Shown here: piece after piece, positions 1 through 8,112 of the stretch
Layout of the letters: each line of letters opens with the position of its first letter
Numbering within the stretch: the first letter of the stretch is position 1
DNA from: an uncultured Bacilli bacterium
GTDB lineage: Bacteria > Bacillota_I > Bacilli_A > RF39 > UBA660
Assembly: GCA_934101495.1 (NCBI GenBank)
Contig: CAKORG010000004.1
Location: forward strand, 1-62,364
Length of the DNA: 62,364 nucleotides
Direction of reading: 5' to 3'
Translations under genes and position numbers: made by a program
The notes under the pieces: model-generated
What the model was told of the DNA's origin: nothing
The model's input: the letters and a program-made list of their open reading frames with translations, nothing else
Databases searched by the model: none

Positions 1-2235
1 GCACCAGTATGGGGTGCTAGAGTTAATACTATGATAGAAACTCATCCTAAAATGAAAATATTTGGAATGACTGCTTACACAGTAAGAGATCGTGGTACTT
101 CGTATGAAAGAGATATGGCTAATTCTGATACTGATGAATTATTTTCTGGAAAAATAGAAAGTAGATATGATCTATGTGATGCTATGATAGATGGTGTACT
201 TCCTAAACCTGTATATAAAAGTGCTTATACTAATTTAATAGGTTTAGAAAGTAAATTGGAAGAAAGAGTACAAAAACTTAATGCAACATCTCGTGAATAT
301 CAAGAATATATGGCAATTTTGACAGATGTTAAAAGAAGAATACATGAAGCACCAAGCATTCCCAACATTTTAAGAAAAAATATTAAGCCTAATGGTAAAT
401 ATATTTATTTCTGTCCACCATGTTCAGAAAACGGAACTAATGATATTGAGACTATTAAAAAACAAGCAATAGATTGGTTTAGAGAGTTTGTGCCTGAAGA
501 AGATATAATTATTTATACTTCAACGAGTGATATGGGAGAGGATGGTAAACTTAATAGAGATGCTTTTTATGATGATGTTACTTTGGAAGGTGAAAAAGCA
601 AATAATAAATTACGTGTAATGTTTGCTATAAATCAATATAATGAAGGAATTCATGCTCCTAATATAGACGGTGTAATAATGGGGCGTGGAACAACATCAG
701 ATATTGTATACTTTGAACAATTAGGTAGAGCGTTATCGGTTCGTGGTAATACAAAAGAAATGTTTGATGAACTAGAAAAATATTCAGTAGAACAATTAAT
801 TGAAATGTGTAAATCTAGAGATATACCAGTTAAGGAAAATGCAACCAAAGAAGATTTAATTGAAAAATTAATAGCACCAGTAGTAATAGATTTAACTAAT
901 AATTATGAATTTATTAGAGAGTTAGAAAACAATTTAAGAGATAGAATTAAAGATTTACAAAATAATGGCCTAGGTAGTCATAGAGACATTAAAATAAGAG
1001 ATGCATCATTTGATATAGAAATAGAAAATCAAGATTTATTTGAGATGTTAAGATATGTAAGTGATAGATTAACAATGACTTGGGAAGATTATTATGAGCT
1101 TGCTAAAGCATATTATGAACATTACGGGAATTTATACATATCAGATAAATTTAAAACTAATGATGGATTTACGCATGATGAAAATGGAATTATAAATCTC
1201 GGAAATTGGATTTATAGACAAAGAAAAAATTTCTTTCTTTTATCTGAAGATAGACAACAATTGTTAAAGTCAATAAATTTTAGTTTAAATCCCTTTGATG
1301 ATGAATGGCAAAATAAATATGAATATGCAAAAGCATATTTTGAATATCATGGAAATTTATTAGTACCAATTAGTTTTAAAACTAATGATGGATTTACATA
1401 TGATGAAAATGGAGTTATAAATCTTGGAAAATGGATTAGTAATCAACGAAGTGTTTTTAGTAATCTATCAAAAGAAAGACAACAATTATTAAATTCTATA
1501 GGTTTTGTTATTGGTGTTTTTGATGTGAAATGGTTAAAAAACTATGAGCTTGCAAAGGCATACTATGAACATTTTGGTAATCTGAATGTTCCAGTTCCAT
1601 TTAAGACAAATAATGGATTTAGTATTGATGAAGAAGGCACTATTAATTTGGGATATTGGGTGAATAATCAAAGAATTAAATTTTTAACTTTATCGCAAGA
1701 ACAGCAAGATTTATTAAACTCTATTGGTTTTATATTAGATCCAAATGAAGAAAAATGGTTAAAATATTATGAACTTGCAAAGAGATACTACGAACACTAT
1801 GGTAATTTACAAATTCCACGTAATTTTATAACAAGAAATGGTATTTCAGTTGATGTCGATGGAGAAAAACTAGGAATATGGATAGGACGTCAAAGAATAA
1901 AAAGTAATTTAGAAAGTAATCACGGGGTAATGCTGACACGAATAGGTATGATTTGGAATTCGAAGAAAAATAAAGAAGAAATCGAAAATGTTTGTACACA
2001 ATATAATATAGATAAAAATGTTAACAAAAATCTTCTTAAACATATTTCTATACAGGAATTACAATCTAAAATAGAATTTCTTAAAAGTCATAATATACCT
2101 ATTGTAGATGGAAATGGTTTATTAATCGATATATTCTCTATGAGTAATCCTGATATGAAAGAAAAATATGGAATTTCACTTGAAGAAATAATAAATGAAT
2201 ATTATATTAAAAATCAAATGGGAAAGGGTGTTTAG
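1..2235 (+). CDS. DEAD/DEAH-type helicase C-terminal part with SAP-like motif and helicase-associated repeats (5' truncated by window edge)
   Basis: The reading frame is open from base 1, so the N-terminal ATPase lobe lies outside the window. The visible part begins in the helicase core and contains a helicase-C segment with motif V/VI-like text (NEGIHAPNIDGVIMGRG and FEQLGRALS, about 640-740). Directly after motif VI, at about 775-880, sits a short helix-extension-helix stretch (YSVEQLIEMCKSRDIPVKEN) resembling a SAP/HeH DNA-binding motif. From about 1078 to 1960 there are four tandem helicase-associated (HA) repeats, each with Y-L/Y-A-K-A/R-Y-Y/F-E, GNL, G-W-I/V and QR signatures. HA-repeat helicases of this kind are common in mobile and accessory DNA of gut Firmicutes. 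The substrate and process are unknown. The family call is firm; the biological role is not. Confidence 0.8.
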   Translation, partial: APVWGARVNTMIETHPKMKIFGMTAYTVRDRGTSYERDMANSDTDELFSGKIESRYDLCDAMIDGVLPKPVYKSAYTNLIGLESKLEERVQKLNATSREYQEYMAILTDVKRRIHEAPSIPNILRKNIKPNGKYIYFCPPCSENGTNDIETIKKQAIDWFREFVPEEDIIIYTSTSDMGEDGKLNRDAFYDDVTLEGEKANNKLRVMFAINQYNEGIHAPNIDGVIMGRGTTSDIVYFEQLGRALSVRGNTKEMFDELEKYSVEQLIEMCKSRDIPVKENATKEDLIEKLIAPVVIDLTNNYEFIRELENNLRDRIKDLQNNGLGSHRDIKIRDASFDIEIENQDLFEMLRYVSDRLTMTWEDYYELAKAYYEHYGNLYISDKFKTNDGFTHDENGIINLGNWIYRQRKNFFLLSEDRQQLLKSINFSLNPFDDEWQNKYEYAKAYFEYHGNLLVPISFKTNDGFTYDENGVINLGKWISNQRSVFSNLSKERQQLLNSIGFVIGVFDVKWLKNYELAKAYYEHFGNLNVPVPFKTNNGFSIDEEGTINLGYWVNNQRIKFLTLSQEQQDLLNSIGFILDPNEEKWLKYYELAKRYYEHYGNLQIPRNFITRNGISVDVDGEKLGIWIGRQRIKSNLESNHGVMLTRIGMIWNSKKNKEEIENVCTQYNIDKNVNKNLLKHISIQELQSKIEFLKSHNIPIVDGNGLLIDIFSMSNPDMKEKYGISLEEIINEYYIKNQMGKGV

Positions 2236-2236
2236 T

Positions 2237-2560
2237 ATGTTTTTAGAAAAATATTTAAATGCTACATATTTAGATTTAGTTTATAGTAATTATGAAGATG
2301 ACTATATAAAACTGTTAGATGAAGATAATTTTAATAAAGTTTATATATTATTAAAGAATAATAATTTCTATTTTATTGATGATATTATTTTAAATTATCT
2401 AGAATTATTTGAAATAGAAGAAAAATATGTACAACTTGCTATCTTTGATATTGAGTCAATATTAGGTGATGATTTCGTGGAACAAATTGGAAAAAATATG
2501 ACAATTATTGATGAAATTATTCAACTGGCAGTCAGTTATAGTGAAAAAAGCGATTTGTAG
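2237..2560 (+). CDS. Small acidic hypothetical protein, 107 aa
   Basis: The ATG at 2237 lies one base after the helicase stop and is preceded by GGAAAGGGTG, which favours it over the longer reading that overlaps the helicase. The product is acidic and leucine/isoleucine rich, with no signal peptide or membrane segment. I do not recognise the family. Tight coupling to the helicase suggests co-translation and a linked function, possibly an accessory or immunity-type subunit, but nothing in the sequence proves this. A hairpin terminator follows. Confidence 0.6.
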   Translation: MFLEKYLNATYLDLVYSNYEDDYIKLLDEDNFNKVYILLKNNNFYFIDDIILNYLELFEIEEKYVQLAIFDIESILGDDFVEQIGKNMTIIDEIIQLAVSYSEKSDL

Positions 2561-2596
2561 TAATATTGTATTTAATGTTTAATCTAAAATAAATTA

Positions 2597-2630
2597 AGTA
2601 CCTATGTTAAAAATGGGTGCTTTTTGTTTT
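2597..2630 (+). terminator. Rho-independent terminator after helicase/small-protein pair
   Basis: AGTACCTA (2597-2604) pairs with TGGGTGCT (2614-2621), with two G-U pairs, and is followed by a T-rich tract. It closes the helicase operon. Confidence 0.65.
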
Positions 2631-2770
2631 AGAAAAATATACGGGTAGTTTAATCATAATTAAAAAAAATTAATGAAAAAATTTTTAAAATGTTAATTGA
2701 TGGTTTAGTGAAATTGGTTATGTCTAAACAGGATATTGTAAAGATAGTTTGTTTCTGTTGATAATAAAAG

Positions 2771-2799
2771 TTGACATATAACTATGGATAATATAAAAT
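2771..2799 (+). promoter_or_regulatory. Sigma-A-type promoter for 2844 gene
   Basis: TTGACA (2771-2776), a 17-base spacer and TAAAAT (2794-2799), about 45 bases before the ATG at 2844. Confidence 0.6.
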
Positions 2800-2843
2800 T
2801 AAATTGAGAGAAATTCGTGTTATAGTAATTATGAGGTTGTATT

Positions 2844-3281
2844 ATGTTTAAAATAGCGAAATTAGAAAATGTTAATAATGAAAGTGTTACTGTTAACTGT
2901 GTTACACAACAAAATTGGAGTTATGAATTAGGTAAAAAAGTTAAAGATGAAACTTTTAAAACTTTATCTTTTGATATTTCTGGAGATAATTATTCTTTTG
3001 GTTTTGACTTAAACTGCAAATTAGAAAAATTGTTAGAAATTCCAATGAATGAAACGGTAGATTTTAAAGATTATGTTTTTGGTGGTGAAACTTGGCTTAA
3101 TGTTAAAGATTTAAATGGTATTGAACCGGTATTAGATATTAGAATAACCAGGTATTTAAAAAACAAGTTTATCATTTTTTTAACATTTTATACTGACTAT
3201 AGTTATGATGAAAATGACTATTCTGGAATGATTGAATTTACATTTAATTTAGATGATTATTTAGGTGGCGAAAATAAATGA
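2844..3281 (+). CDS. Hypothetical protein, 145 aa
   Basis: The start is preceded by GAGG and a good promoter. The protein is soluble-looking and beta-rich, with many Asp/Asn/Phe residues and no signal peptide or recognisable domain. Its TGA stop overlaps the ATG of the next gene (ATGA), so the two are translationally coupled and probably act together. I do not recognise the family. Partnership with the metalloprotease-like protein downstream is inferred only from the overlap. Confidence 0.6.
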   Translation: MFKIAKLENVNNESVTVNCVTQQNWSYELGKKVKDETFKTLSFDISGDNYSFGFDLNCKLEKLLEIPMNETVDFKDYVFGGETWLNVKDLNGIEPVLDIRITRYLKNKFIIFLTFYTDYSYDENDYSGMIEFTFNLDDYLGGENK

Positions 3282-4156
3282 GTTTTATTAACAATGAAGA
3301 ATTAAAGAAAATGACTTGTACATCAAACGGATGTATAAATAAAGTGGTAATTGATTATGCAAAAAATATTTTATTTTCACAATTAAAACCTTATATTCTA
3401 GATAAAGCACAGGCTAAAATAATTAATGAAAAAATCGAGAATATGAAAATCGAAATATTATCAGGTAATGACTTTGAAAATAAATATTATAAAAGTGGTG
3501 GCAAAGGATTTTTACCAGGCGCTTATGTTTACCAAAATACTATTTATTTTAGAGATGATTTAAATTTTGATATTAATGAACTCCACAACTTAATTCATGA
3601 AATGTTACACATCATATCTGATAATGGTGAAAAGATGGGATTATTACAACATAACAAAGAAAAAAATTATATGTATGGCAGAGGTCTAAATGAAGCCTTT
3701 ACTGAATATTTAACATCAAAAATACTAGAAGATAGTTTTCGTGGTTATTCAAAAGATTTTGAATATATAATCCAATTATTAATGATTTTGACAAATTTGG
3801 ATATAAAAGATTTATTTAAATTATACATTTCAAATGAGGAATGGCTTACTGATGAGATAATAAGTAGATTTAATCCAAATGATAATGAATTAGTTGGGTT
3901 AGTTGTTGAATATGATAATAGGTTAAATCCTAATAAAACTTTTAACCCAAACAATGTATTTCATTATTTATTTAATTCAATAAAATGTAAAATAAATAAT
4001 AATGAAAAATTTGATGTCAATAAATTACAAGAGTTATTAAAACAATATTATAACTATTATTATGATGTGGATCGTGAATTAGATTTATCAGTGAGAACTG
4101 GTATAGCAGAAATTTTAGATATTCTGGGAACTTATAAGAATAATATAGGCCGATAG
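3278..4156 (+). CDS. Putative zinc metalloprotease-like protein (HExxH...NExxTE), 292 aa
   Basis: The protein carries HEMLH at residues 107-111, preceded by a hydrophobic helix (LHNLI). About 27 residues later comes NEAFTE (138-143), the arrangement of a gluzincin-type active site in which two His and a downstream Glu bind zinc. No signal peptide or membrane segment is visible, so a cytosolic role is likely. The C-terminal half is helical and unrecognised. It overlaps the preceding gene by four bases. Metallopeptidase-like chemistry is well supported by the motifs; the substrate is unknown. It sits in an accessory block with a transglutaminase-like gene just downstream. Confidence 0.65.
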   Translation: MSFINNEELKKMTCTSNGCINKVVIDYAKNILFSQLKPYILDKAQAKIINEKIENMKIEILSGNDFENKYYKSGGKGFLPGAYVYQNTIYFRDDLNFDINELHNLIHEMLHIISDNGEKMGLLQHNKEKNYMYGRGLNEAFTEYLTSKILEDSFRGYSKDFEYIIQLLMILTNLDIKDLFKLYISNEEWLTDEIISRFNPNDNELVGLVVEYDNRLNPNKTFNPNNVFHYLFNSIKCKINNNEKFDVNKLQELLKQYYNYYYDVDRELDLSVRTGIAEILDILGTYKNNIGR

Positions 4157-4350
4157 TAAAATCTATAATAGTGAAAGGAGCAGTATTATGCAAATTATAA
4201 TAATATAGGAAAAAATAATAATCAATTTGTTGCAAGAACTTGGTCTTTTTGTTTAGAAATTATTTTAATATAACAAAAATTAATATTACATTTATATATT
4301 TTGTTTATAAAAAAGTGATGTTTTCAGTGCCAATTCATCTTATTAACAAT

Positions 4351-4379
4351 TTGACAAAATGCCTTAAATATGATACAAT
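4351..4379 (+). promoter_or_regulatory. Strong sigma-A-type promoter
   Basis: TTGACA (4351-4356), a 17-base spacer and TACAAT (4374-4379). It lies 138 bases upstream of the transglutaminase-like gene and immediately upstream of a short hairpin-rich leader. Confidence 0.75.
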
Positions 4380-4385
4380 GTTAGT

Positions 4386-4460
4386 GCTGTTGAGCAATGG
4401 GGGTTGCAATATAATTTAGACATTAATATGAATCTCATTGAATAACAATGAGATTTTTTT
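4386..4460 (+). ncRNA. Candidate small RNA or attenuated leader (promoter to terminator, about 75 nt)
   Basis: Downstream of the 4351-4379 promoter is a small hairpin (GCAA/TTGC around a G-run, about 4394-4408). It is followed by a perfect 10-bp stem, AATCTCATTG (4431-4440) with CAATGAGATT (4446-4455), and a T-run to 4460. This is an intrinsic terminator placed before the next gene's Shine-Dalgarno at about 4500. It could be an independent small RNA or an attenuator controlling the 4517 gene. The rest of the 4157-4516 gap holds only a 6-codon ORF after an AGGAG at about 4178, probably a remnant. Confidence 0.5.
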
Positions 4461-4516
4461 GAAATAAATATTCAATTTTCGTAGAAGTACATGATGTTTT
4501 AGGGGGGTAAATTATA

Positions 4517-5560
4517 ATGGACAGATATGATAAAGTAATAAGAAAAAATGTATTAACTATTCGAAGTGTTCCTGGAATGGAAAGAAGTAACTTAGGTGCA
4601 TTTTTATCTTTTAAAATTTCTTTTGATAATTTTTCAAAATATTTAAATGAAATAAAAACTATAAATACATCATTGCCAATAAGATGTATTATATATGATG
4701 AAGGTATTATATCATCGAATTATGATGTACAATTAAGATTGAATTTTCTAAAAAGTATACAAAAATTAAATTTTGAAAAAATTGAATTTAAACTATCAGA
4801 ATCCACTCTTCCGTTATATAATACTATAATGGATAGAATTAATTGGAATCATGATGATGTATCATTTTTAGAAATGACTGTAGATAGATATCCTACAGAA
4901 ATAAAAGATTTACGACTTGAAAGAGCTAAGGGTAAAATATTGTTGCCTGAAGAAAAATTGTTATGGCAAAGTGATTATGTTTTGGAAAGGCTAAAAGATA
5001 GAATAGATCCAAAAGTTTTAGCTGATACTGATAAGTTAAAATTTGTTATAAGGCATTATGTTGATCAATTAGAAAGACATTATGATTTTGAAAGATTAAC
5101 GGATTTTGATAAGGTGTTTTTAACATATCATTTTATTAGAGATCGAGATAAATTAAATATTGAGTTTGCTGGTGAACAAACAATGATTGGATTAGATGGT
5201 CAACAACATTTAGTTCCTTCGGAAGAAAAATGGGAATCAAAACCTTATGGGACATATATAAGAAGAAGAGGTGTCTGTGAAGGACAAGCAAAATTATTTA
5301 GAGTGCTATTAAATAATTGGGATATGCAAGTAGATGCAGTAACATTAAGTGGAAAATCACCTTTGGGTCCACATTGTTGGCTTGGAACAGTTATTGATGG
5401 AAAGCTTTATTACCATTGTACAACACAGTGGAAACTATTTGATGCACCTAGATTCATTCCAAATAATACGGAATATTATCCACAAATATATTTGACTTCT
5501 TCGTTATCAAGTGAAGATAAATTGAAAATTGAAAGACATATTAGAACACTAAAAAGGTAA
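4517..5560 (+). CDS. Transglutaminase-like superfamily protein, 347 aa
   Basis: The ATG follows a strong AGGGGGG Shine-Dalgarno. The C-terminal half has the transglutaminase-like core: Cys254 in RRGVCEGQAKLF and His286 in GPHCWLGTVIDG. A strand (KLYYHCTTQW) lies where the third catalytic residue normally sits. That position is Cys/Thr rather than the usual Asp, so the triad may be incomplete. Residues 1-200 are helical and charged, with no signal peptide, which suggests an intracellular protein. Related domains in Firmicutes act as cysteine proteases or amidases, or serve structural roles. The promoter and leader at 4351-4460 probably control it. Confidence 0.65.
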   Translation: MDRYDKVIRKNVLTIRSVPGMERSNLGAFLSFKISFDNFSKYLNEIKTINTSLPIRCIIYDEGIISSNYDVQLRLNFLKSIQKLNFEKIEFKLSESTLPLYNTIMDRINWNHDDVSFLEMTVDRYPTEIKDLRLERAKGKILLPEEKLLWQSDYVLERLKDRIDPKVLADTDKLKFVIRHYVDQLERHYDFERLTDFDKVFLTYHFIRDRDKLNIEFAGEQTMIGLDGQQHLVPSEEKWESKPYGTYIRRRGVCEGQAKLFRVLLNNWDMQVDAVTLSGKSPLGPHCWLGTVIDGKLYYHCTTQWKLFDAPRFIPNNTEYYPQIYLTSSLSSEDKLKIERHIRTLKR

Positions 5561-5699
5561 TATAAAAATTGTTGATTAATGATTCGATAAAAAATAATTT
5601 TGAATATTTTATGTAATTAAACAAAATGTATGTGTTTAAAATATTTGTTAATAATTTATATTGAACTATCCAAAGATATCAAAACAAAATATGATTTTT

Positions 5700-6435
5700 C
5701 TAGAATAAACCATCCATTATTAAAAAGTGGATGGTTTTATATTCATGAAATATTAAAGGATTCTTTAATATTTCAGGTTGTTGACAAAATGAATTTACGA
5801 CACCATAATAGGTTCGTAAGTTGTATTCAATTGGAGCAATAAATGAATTTTTTATTTTGGAATTTTCATCTAAAAGTTTTAAAAATTCTTCATAGTGCTC
5901 TTTACTTGCAAATCTCATAACAATTGCATCAATTGATATAACATTTCTAAATTTACATTCTCCAAGTTCTTCATTCGGATGATTCTTGTAAAGATTATCT
6001 ATAAATTTTTGAAGTTCTATCATAACTTCAATATATTTTTCTGGCTTTATTGATAAATGTACTTTGCAAAAAATATCATTAGTTTCTTTTTATAGAATAT
6101 ATAAAATCATTATTTTTTACCATATTAGGAGATGCATTAGACCAACGAAATGATACTCTTTTTCTTATTTCAAATTTTGCTTTTTGTCTATTTGCACTAT
6201 CGCGAAAAGGAGAATAAATTCCAGGTCTTCTAATTCCATAAATATTGGCAGAGTCAAAAAAATCAGAAAAAACCATCAAGTCATACTTTAAATCTCGGTC
6301 TTTAGATAAATCATATCTATTTGTAATTATTTTATATAATTCATAGAACTATTTATCATCTTTAGAGGTATCTTTTGTGGTAAAATTACTTTTTATAAAA
6401 AACTCATAATATTTATTTAAAATATCTTGTATAAT
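5700..6435 (-). pseudogene. Broken unrecognised gene (lost start, one nonsense codon, one frameshift)
   Basis: Two short minus-strand ORFs are pieces of one gene. Reading from 6435, an AGGAGA Shine-Dalgarno is followed at normal distance by ATT instead of ATG. The frame continues to an in-frame TAG at 6351-6349, then through a conserved-looking segment (GIRRPGIYSPFRDSANRQKA) to about 6095. There an extra A in an A-run shifts the frame. The restored frame continues (CKVHLSIKPEKYIEVMIELQ) to the TAG at 5702-5700. I do not recognise the family. It lies about 14 bases downstream of the 6450-7217 gene and was probably its operon partner. Three independent lesions argue for genuine decay rather than one sequencing error. 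Confidence 0.7.
5707..5774. repeat. Two adjacent perfect inverted repeats
   Basis: AAACCATCCA pairs with TGGATGGTTT around an 11-base loop (5707-5737). GAAATATTAAAG (5747-5758) pairs with CTTTAATATTTC (5763-5774) around GATT. They lie inside the 3' end of the minus-strand pseudogene and could act as terminators between converging transcripts. Confidence 0.5.
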
Positions 6436-6449
6436 TTTGTTTCTCCTAT

Positions 6450-7217
6450 TTATTTTGTTATTTTATTATCAACAGAGTAGTTAATTTTTTGTAATAATTT
6501 TTTAATTAAGTTACTTACTATTACCATACTATCTTTATCAATATTAGAATCAGCAACTGTTGCCTCTAAAGATTCTTTAGTGTATATAGGCGTTTCATTA
6601 CTATCTTTTAAAATAACTAAACCTTTATCTGTGTCTTCTAATTGAATGTTAAAAATATCTTTTGAAAATGAATTAAATACAACATTTCCATTTTCATAAA
6701 TATCAATTGTACCATTTAGAAATTCTATTCCATCCCCATATCTTAATTCGTCTTGTTCTTCAGTTATACCAATTCTAATTATATTCGATGTTGCATTATC
6801 TATACTTGGGATATATGAAATAGAAGGATTTACTTTAATGCTCTTAGAAACACCTATTCCTACAGAAATAAAAAATGTATAAGAACATAACTTTCTAATC
6901 ATTGCTTTATTTTCAATAATAGTCTTTGTAAAATCATTACTTGAAAGAATTTCTTCATTAATACTTCTTAAATAACTAACAATCTTTTCTTCATCTTCAT
7001 TAAAAAACTTTTCTAACAATCGTTGTGGAAAACTGCCATATAAAAATCTCAATACATCGCTTGAAAAATTAAAAAATGCTTGTTCATCTTGATTAACATC
7101 TTTTTCTTTGGGATAACTTTTTGTATCTGAATTTGAGTATCCTCTCATATGACTTTGCATATTTGCATTAATTTGAGAACATGCTATTCCTATAATTGAA
7201 TTCTTTGATAAATTCAT
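6450..7217 (-). CDS. Hypothetical protein, 255 aa
   Basis: The ATG at 7217 is preceded by AAAGGTG. The product has no clear signal peptide. A central hydrophobic stretch (about residues 107-122) could be a membrane segment or buried helix, and the C-terminal half is beta-rich and acidic. I do not recognise the family. It is transcribed divergently from the 7604 gene, with a palindrome (7250-7265) near its promoter, so it is probably regulated by a DNA-binding repressor. Its downstream partner is the 5700-6435 pseudogene, so it may be a leftover of a decayed system. Confidence 0.55.
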   Translation of the reverse strand: MNLSKNSIIGIACSQINANMQSHMRGYSNSDTKSYPKEKDVNQDEQAFFNFSSDVLRFLYGSFPQRLLEKFFNEDEEKIVSYLRSINEEILSSNDFTKTIIENKAMIRKLCSYTFFISVGIGVSKSIKVNPSISYIPSIDNATSNIIRIGITEEQDELRYGDGIEFLNGTIDIYENGNVVFNSFSKDIFNIQLEDTDKGLVILKDSNETPIYTKESLEATVADSNIDKDSMVIVSNLIKKLLQKINYSVDNKITK

Positions 7218-7249
7218 ATTTACACCTTTTTCTATTAATAGTGTACCAT

Positions 7250-7265
7250 ATTTCTAGCTAGAAAT
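7250..7265. promoter_or_regulatory. 16-bp perfect palindrome, candidate operator
   Basis: ATTTCTAGCTAGAAAT is perfectly palindromic. It sits just upstream of an extended -10-like element (TGGTACACT on the minus strand) for the 6450-7217 gene. The ATTTCTAG half-site recurs at 7454-7461 and, inverted with one extra A, at 7487-7495. Confidence 0.5.
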
Positions 7266-7435
7266 CATTAATTTGAGATGATTTTATAATTTTTAGTTAA
7301 TTCTTTTTATTTTTTTAAAAGAATACTTTACAAATACTATATTATATAAGTTAACTAAAACAAAATATAATCTAAGTAATTAAGGTTATATGCTTTTTAT
7401 TAAAATAAATAGATTTTTTTTTATATATTTTAAGC

Positions 7436-7496
7436 ATCCAACATTCATCCAACATTTCTAGTATACTTCCAACTGTTGGATATGTACTAGAAAATG
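7436..7496. promoter_or_regulatory. Clustered operator-like repeats (TCCAAC array within an imperfect inverted repeat)
   Basis: ATCCAACATTC (7436-7446) and ATCCAACATTT (7447-7457) are tandem repeats. A third TTCCAAC (7467-7473) faces an inverted copy GTTGGAT (7475-7481). Flanking arms CATTTCTAGTA (7453-7463) and TACTAGAAAATG (7485-7496) extend the dyad. The layout resembles a multi-site operator or iteron cluster in the divergent 7218-7603 intergenic region. Confidence 0.5.
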
Positions 7497-7547
7497 CTGA
7501 ATAGATCTTAGATGTTTTAATTTAGTAATAAAATTTACCAAAATTAT

Positions 7548-7555
7548 GGTATAAT
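7548..7555 (+). promoter_or_regulatory. Extended -10 promoter element for 7604 gene
   Basis: TGGTATAAT (TATAAT at 7550-7555) with no convincing -35. A 7-bp hairpin, GACAGAT/ATTTGTC (about 7568-7590), precedes the GAGGAGG Shine-Dalgarno. Confidence 0.45.
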
Positions 7556-7603
7556 TATATATAGAAGTGACAGATAAATAGTAATTTGTCGAGGAGGTTT
7601 AAA

Positions 7604-8071
7604 ATGAAAGACGAAAATAATATTTGTATAAATGCTACAACATTTGAAATTGCAGAAATAGAAAATAGTTTTATTGTTAATAAAAAATTAGGGAAAACCA
7701 TATCAATATTAAATAAAAAAGGCTATTATACTGAATCGTGTTGCAAAGCGACTTTATCTAAGCCACTTATGATTTCTAATATAATACATAATTTAATAGA
7801 AGAAAAATTGATAGAAGTCAATGAATATACAACTGAAAAGATAAGGAAAATAATTGATATGAGTGATTTTGAATCAACAATAATAATTTTTAAAAAAAAT
7901 TATGAATTTAAAAATTTACCAAATGGTTTTAAACTTATAGGTAAGGACTTATATTATAATTTAAAAATATTAAAAGACGGCCCAAATATTAAGTTTAAAT
8001 CATTAGTAGAATTAGATAAAGAAAACGAAGAAAGTTTAAAATTATTAGAGAAATGGGCAAACAACTTATAA
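7604..8071 (+). CDS. Conserved-looking hypothetical protein, 155 aa
   Basis: GAGGAGG directly upstream fixes the ATG at 7604. The N-terminal third contains LNKKGYYTESCCKA, a paired-Cys motif in a context (hydrophobic strand, NKKGYYT, then Cys) that I have the impression recurs in small Firmicutes proteins of unknown function. The remainder is mixed alpha/beta without membrane segments. The paired Cys could bind metal, but no second Cys pair is present. It is followed about 40 bases later by the hydrolase pseudogene on the same strand. Confidence 0.6.
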   Translation: MKDENNICINATTFEIAEIENSFIVNKKLGKTISILNKKGYYTESCCKATLSKPLMISNIIHNLIEEKLIEVNEYTTEKIRKIIDMSDFESTIIIFKKNYEFKNLPNGFKLIGKDLYYNLKILKDGPNIKFKSLVELDKENEESLKLLEKWANNL

Positions 8072-8112
8072 GAAAGAAATAACAAATTGCAATTTGAAAG
8101 TGATATGATATT

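Noticed and set aside
5630..5842. Plus-strand ORF of 70 codons
   Set aside because: It overlaps the minus-strand pseudogene antisense and lacks a ribosome-binding site.
7436..7481. Short CRISPR-like array
   Set aside because: The repeats are only 6-11 bases, adjacent or inverted, with no spacers of regular length and no cas genes.
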